Shown: positions 61,313 to 64,000 of the stretch, piece by piece
How positions within the stretch are numbered: position 1 is the first letter of the stretch
How the letters are laid out: every line of letters begins with the position of its first letter
Origin: DASQHW01 sp963837155
GTDB taxonomy: Bacteria > Actinomycetota > Acidimicrobiia > IMCC26256 > PALSA-610
DNA length: 64,000 nt
Direction of reading: 5' to 3'
Assembly: GCA_963837155.1 (NCBI GenBank)
Contig: CAWIMB010000001.1
Location: 310,001 to 374,000, forward strand
Notes under the pieces: generated by a model
The model's database searches: none
What the model was told of the DNA's origin: nothing
What the model saw: only the letters and a program-made list of their open reading frames with translations
Position numbers and translations under genes: made by a program

Positions 61313-62086
61313 CTAGAACGTGGTGCCGTACCTTGCTTGGAGACGTTGCATGCCGCGGATCCAGCGCTCGTAGTCCGCGGCCTTGCGGCGGAAGTACTCA
61401 AGGACCTGGGGGTGCGGAAGGATGAGGAACGACTCCGCATCCAGGCCGGCAACGACTGCATCGGCCACCGCTTCCGGTTCGAGCATGCCGTCGACTCCCG
61501 CCACGCCACCGTCCGGGATGCCGGCGGTCATCGCGGTGTTCACGGCCTGAGGCGCGAGCACCGAGACCTTCACGCCTTGTTCACCGTAGGTGATCGCAAG
61601 CCATTCCGCGAACGCGAGCGCCGCGTGCTTCGTGACCGAATACGTCGCACTACCGATCTGCGTGAGCAATCCGGCGGCCGACGCGGTCTGCAAGAGGTAG
61701 CCCCCGCCTCGTTCGATCATGCGCGGTACCAGCGCGCGCGCCGCGTAGATGTGCGCCATGACATTGACGCCGATGCTGCGCTGCCAATCGCGATCGGACG
61801 AGTCCTCGCCGCCCGGCAACACGATCCCGGCGTTCGAGCAGAACAGGTCGATCGGCCCGTAGCGCGCTTCGGCCGCGTCGACGAGCGCGCGCACCTGCGC
61901 CTCGTCGGTGACGTCGCAATGGACGGCGAAGCCGTCGATCTCCTTCGCGATTGTCTCGAGCGCGTCGTCCTGCACGTCCGCGACCACGACGCCGCGCGCA
62001 TTCTCCGCGGTAAAACGACGCGCGAGCGCGGCACCGATGCCCGACGCGCCTCCGGTGATGACCACACACTTCCCATCGAGCTTCAC
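61313..62086 (-). CDS. Short-chain dehydrogenase/reductase
   Basis: A 257-residue classical SDR. VITGGASGIGAALARRF binds the nucleotide, VVADVQDD is the second motif, CSNAGIV corresponds to NNAG, LLQTASAAGL carries the Ser and YSVTKHAALAF the Tyr and Lys. The C-terminus is extended with helices (PHPQVLEYFRRKAADYERW) seen in a group of actinobacterial SDRs acting on lipid-like substrates. GTG 62084-62086 (VKLDGKCVV) is the start and overlaps the thrB stop by 4 bases. Confidence 0.86.
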   Translation of the reverse strand: MKLDGKCVVITGGASGIGAALARRFTAENARGVVVADVQDDALETIAKEIDGFAVHCDVTDEAQVRALVDAAEARYGPIDLFCSNAGIVLPGGEDSSDRDWQRSIGVNVMAHIYAARALVPRMIERGGGYLLQTASAAGLLTQIGSATYSVTKHAALAFAEWLAITYGEQGVKVSVLAPQAVNTAMTAGIPDGGVAGVDGMLEPEAVADAVVAGLDAESFLILPHPQVLEYFRRKAADYERWIRGMQRLQARYGTTF

Positions 62087-62913
62087 TGCTTCGACCTCGT
62101 CGTCACGGTCGCTCCCTCCTCGGCGATCTCGAGCACGATCGCGCGCCCACCGGCGGGCATGGCCGCGGCGATCTCCGGTGCTCGGGCCGGATCGGCGAAC
62201 GCGGCCGCCGACGGCCCCGACCCGGACACCCACGCCGCGAACGCGCCGGCCCGCAACGCGGTGTCTATCGCGATCCGGGTCTCGGGCGCGCGGGACAACC
62301 GGCGATCCTGGTGCAAACGGTCCTCGGTTGCAGTCCGCAGCGCGTCGGTGTCGCCTGCGGACAGTGCCGCGACGAGGAGGGCGGTGCGGCCCACGTTGAA
62401 GGCCGCATCGTCGAAGGTGACCTGGTCGGGAAGCAGTCTTCGAGACGATGTGGTGGCCGTTTCGCGATCGGGAACCCAGACCACCACGGCGAGGTCGCAG
62501 CCGAGCGGAACCCGCACGGCCCGCCCGCCCGCGACCGCGACGACCCCGCCGAGCAACGACGCGGCGACATTGTCCGCGTGACCTTCGAGGTCGGTCGCGA
62601 CCGGGAGCACGTCATGACGGGCGACGCGCAGCGGCTGTTCGCGCTGCACCAACGCCGCGAGGAGCCCGGCGACGCGCGCCGCGCCCGAGAAGCCGAGGCC
62701 CCGCCCCCCGGGAAAGTGCGAACGCACGCTGAGCGGACCCTCGCCGCTCGCGTGTCGGAACGCGCGTACTGCGGGATGGGTCTCGGGCGCGTGCTCGCGG
62801 CCGTTGGCACTCACCTCGAGATACGTGCCGAGCGCGACCGCGACCGCGTCGAACGCCGAACCGAGGTTCGCGGACGAGGCCGGTACACGCACCATCCAAC
62901 CCGTCCTCGTCAC
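62083..62913 (-). CDS. thrB: Homoserine kinase
   Basis: ThrB phosphorylates homoserine in threonine synthesis. The 276-residue GHMP kinase shows VRVPASSANLGSAFDAVAV at the N-terminus, the ATP-binding HFPGGRGLGFSGAARVAGLL (a variant of PxxxGLGSS with Phe-Ser-Gly), EGHADNVAASLLGG with the conserved Asp, and AWVSGSGPSAAAF near the end. The Gly-Ser to Gly-Phe change in the phosphate loop is unusual. GTG 62911-62913 (VTRTGWMVRVPASS) is the start. thrC and hom are not in the window, and its 4-base overlap with an SDR suggests a merged operon. Confidence 0.85.
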   Translation of the reverse strand: MTRTGWMVRVPASSANLGSAFDAVAVALGTYLEVSANGREHAPETHPAVRAFRHASGEGPLSVRSHFPGGRGLGFSGAARVAGLLAALVQREQPLRVARHDVLPVATDLEGHADNVAASLLGGVVAVAGGRAVRVPLGCDLAVVVWVPDRETATTSSRRLLPDQVTFDDAAFNVGRTALLVAALSAGDTDALRTATEDRLHQDRRLSRAPETRIAIDTALRAGAFAAWVSGSGPSAAAFADPARAPEIAAAMPAGGRAIVLEIAEEGATVTTRSKQ

Positions 62914-63041
62914 GCTTGGGTCGACTCCACGCTCCGCTCCCATTTCGATTCGTCTTCCGATCCAGCCTGGCATCCTTCGCGCAACCGGACGCGCCACTCG
63001 GATGCCACGAATTGACGCGTTGGCAGAGGTACCGTCATCCC

Positions 63042-63323
63042 GTGCCGCGGCTGTGTGCGAGACCCGGGTGTAACGCCGCCGCGGCCGCGACGTTCACCTT
63101 CGATCCCGACGAGCTGATCGTTTGGCTCGACGCGCCCGCCGACGGCGGCGCACGCGCGGGCGAACTGTGCGAGCGGCATGTCAGCGCGCTGAAACCGCCC
63201 AAGGGATGGACCCTCGATGATCGTCGCGGGAAGCGGGAGGCGGCCGCGCACGAGTTGGCAGTCGTGCTGGACGCCCGGAGCCCACTGCTTTCACGGGCCT
63301 TTCGCAATTCGGGCGCGGTTTGA
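63042..63323 (+). CDS. DUF3499 family protein
   Basis: A 93-residue actinobacterial protein. It starts VPRLCARPGCNAAAAATFTF, has ELIVWLDAP, LCERHVSALKPPKGW and ends LSRAFRNSGAV. The two cysteines of CARPGC with CERH suggest a small zinc site. Function unknown. GTG 63042 is used as start. A longer paralogue follows 76 bases downstream on the same strand. Confidence 0.75.
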   Translation: MPRLCARPGCNAAAAATFTFDPDELIVWLDAPADGGARAGELCERHVSALKPPKGWTLDDRRGKREAAAHELAVVLDARSPLLSRAFRNSGAV

Positions 63324-63399
63324 CCGCCACCCAGCGCGTGAAGACATACTCGGTCCGCAGCGTGCGGGCGGTCGTTGCATACGGGAGGTGAGTCCGACG

Positions 63400-63939
63400 A
63401 TGGTCTCCGGCCCGAACTGGGCTCGGCGCTACGGCGTGGAGCCGCAGCGCCTTTGCGCGCGCCCGGGCTGCGGCGCACCCGCAACCGCGACCCTGCGATT
63501 CCAGCCCGCGCAGCGCGCGGCGTGGCTCATCGACGTCGACGACGCCGCGGCCCGCACCGAACGCGACTTCTGCGAGCGGCATGCGACCGCGCTCCCGCTT
63601 CCGCGCGGCTGGCAGCTGTACGACCGTCGCCGCGCGGTGGGTGCCGACACTGATCCCGACGCACCAGATACGCCCGGGTTGCGCCGGCCCGTGCTGCGCG
63701 CGCGCCGGATGGAGCTGGCACCGGTGCCCGTCGAGGAGCTCGAGGATTCCGAAGAGCCCGAGACCACGGCCGAACGGAAACAACCACAAGATCCGGAACC
63801 CGAACGGGAAGTGCCGGAGGAGCCGCATGTCGCGGGCGAGACACTCAGCAACGTCCTCGACGCGCGGACGCCGCTGTTACAGCGCGCGTTCCGAAACGTG
63901 TGGCCGGGCGCCGGCGGCGCCGATGGCACCGACGACTGA
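63400..63939 (+). CDS. DUF3499 family protein, longer paralogue with acidic tail
   Basis: A 179-residue paralogue of the preceding gene. PQRLCARPGCGAPATATLRF, RAAWLIDVDD, FCERHATALPLPRGWQLYDR and the final TLSNVLDARTPLLQRAFRNV match it closely. Between them is a long acidic, Pro/Glu-rich linker (VPVEELEDSEEPETTAERK). The Cys-Cys/Cys-His site is kept. The GGAGGTGA ribosome site at 63384-63391 favours ATG 63400 over GTG 63388. The tandem pair suggests a duplication; function unknown. Confidence 0.75.
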   Translation: MVSGPNWARRYGVEPQRLCARPGCGAPATATLRFQPAQRAAWLIDVDDAAARTERDFCERHATALPLPRGWQLYDRRRAVGADTDPDAPDTPGLRRPVLRARRMELAPVPVEELEDSEEPETTAERKQPQDPEPEREVPEEPHVAGETLSNVLDARTPLLQRAFRNVWPGAGGADGTDD

Positions 63940-64000
63940 GCGCGATCAATCGACTGTTACGGAAGGCCGCCGGGAAGAGGCGCGGATGCGCACCGGAGTG

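Noticed and set aside
1..64000. Insertion sequences and CRISPR arrays
   Set aside because: No transposase frame, IS-type terminal inverted repeats or repeat-spacer array was found on either strand.

Overview
The window is GC-rich chromosomal DNA from an actinobacterium. The housekeeping genes are actinobacterial in content and order: SCO1664-type kinase-like gene, DUF3090 and an MSMEG_4193-type phosphomutase in a row, then DUF3151, with DUF3499 proteins near the right edge. The secreted protein with YW...DGGVF repeats and a transglycosylase-like end suggests Acidimicrobiia or a close relative; that is inference, since no rRNA is present.

Layout. 1-1026: 5' end of dnaX, the SRP RNA gene (ffs), tRNA-Ser(GGA) and a small Xis-like gene pair. 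1140-10692: ordinary chromosome with a hydrolase-cyclase fusion, a cNMP-binding protein, SnoaL-like proteins, hydrolases, a transglutaminase-like protein, a three-gene operon (AlbA_2 protein, methyltransferase, DoxX-like) and tadA. 10717-25633: tRNA-Ser(CGA) occupied by a 14.8-kb integrative mobilizable element bounded by a 57-bp perfect direct repeat of the tRNA 3' end. It carries a tyrosine integrase, a giant secreted Gly-rich/LamG/YD-repeat (RHS) protein with a candidate immunity gene and a decayed RHS tip behind it, an excisionase-like HTH gene, a candidate oriT, a MobF relaxase-helicase, a VapBC pair and a pRiA4b ORF-3-type protein. There are no T4SS genes, so transfer would need a helper. 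25643-33001: AadE-like nucleotidyltransferase, Nudix hydrolase, AAA ATPase with a TPR membrane partner, metF, and a CsoR-controlled copper ATPase with a clear operator. 33035-47697: secreted CocE-type hydrolase, FrhB-like protein, the actinobacterial conserved cluster, gmd, CoA-disulfide-reductase-like enzyme, nitronate monooxygenase, purE, an ABC exporter and lgt. 47754-63939: tandem secreted paralogues, ferredoxin, pirin, Fpg/Nei glycosylase, AarF kinase, Rpf-like protein, a YtfJ/GerW operon, M20 peptidase, enoyl-CoA hydratase, SDR, thrB and two DUF3499 genes.

Sequence quality matters here. At least a dozen recognisable genes, housekeeping ones included, need one or more single-base frame changes to read through. 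Several lie in short homopolymers, and the copper ATPase needs many. Uncorrected sequencing or assembly indels explain most of this better than mass pseudogenisation. Genes so affected are marked as frameshifted and given the span of the whole restored gene. The genuine-looking lesions are an in-frame amber codon in a serine hydrolase, a decayed RHS tip and a truncated Fn3 fragment.
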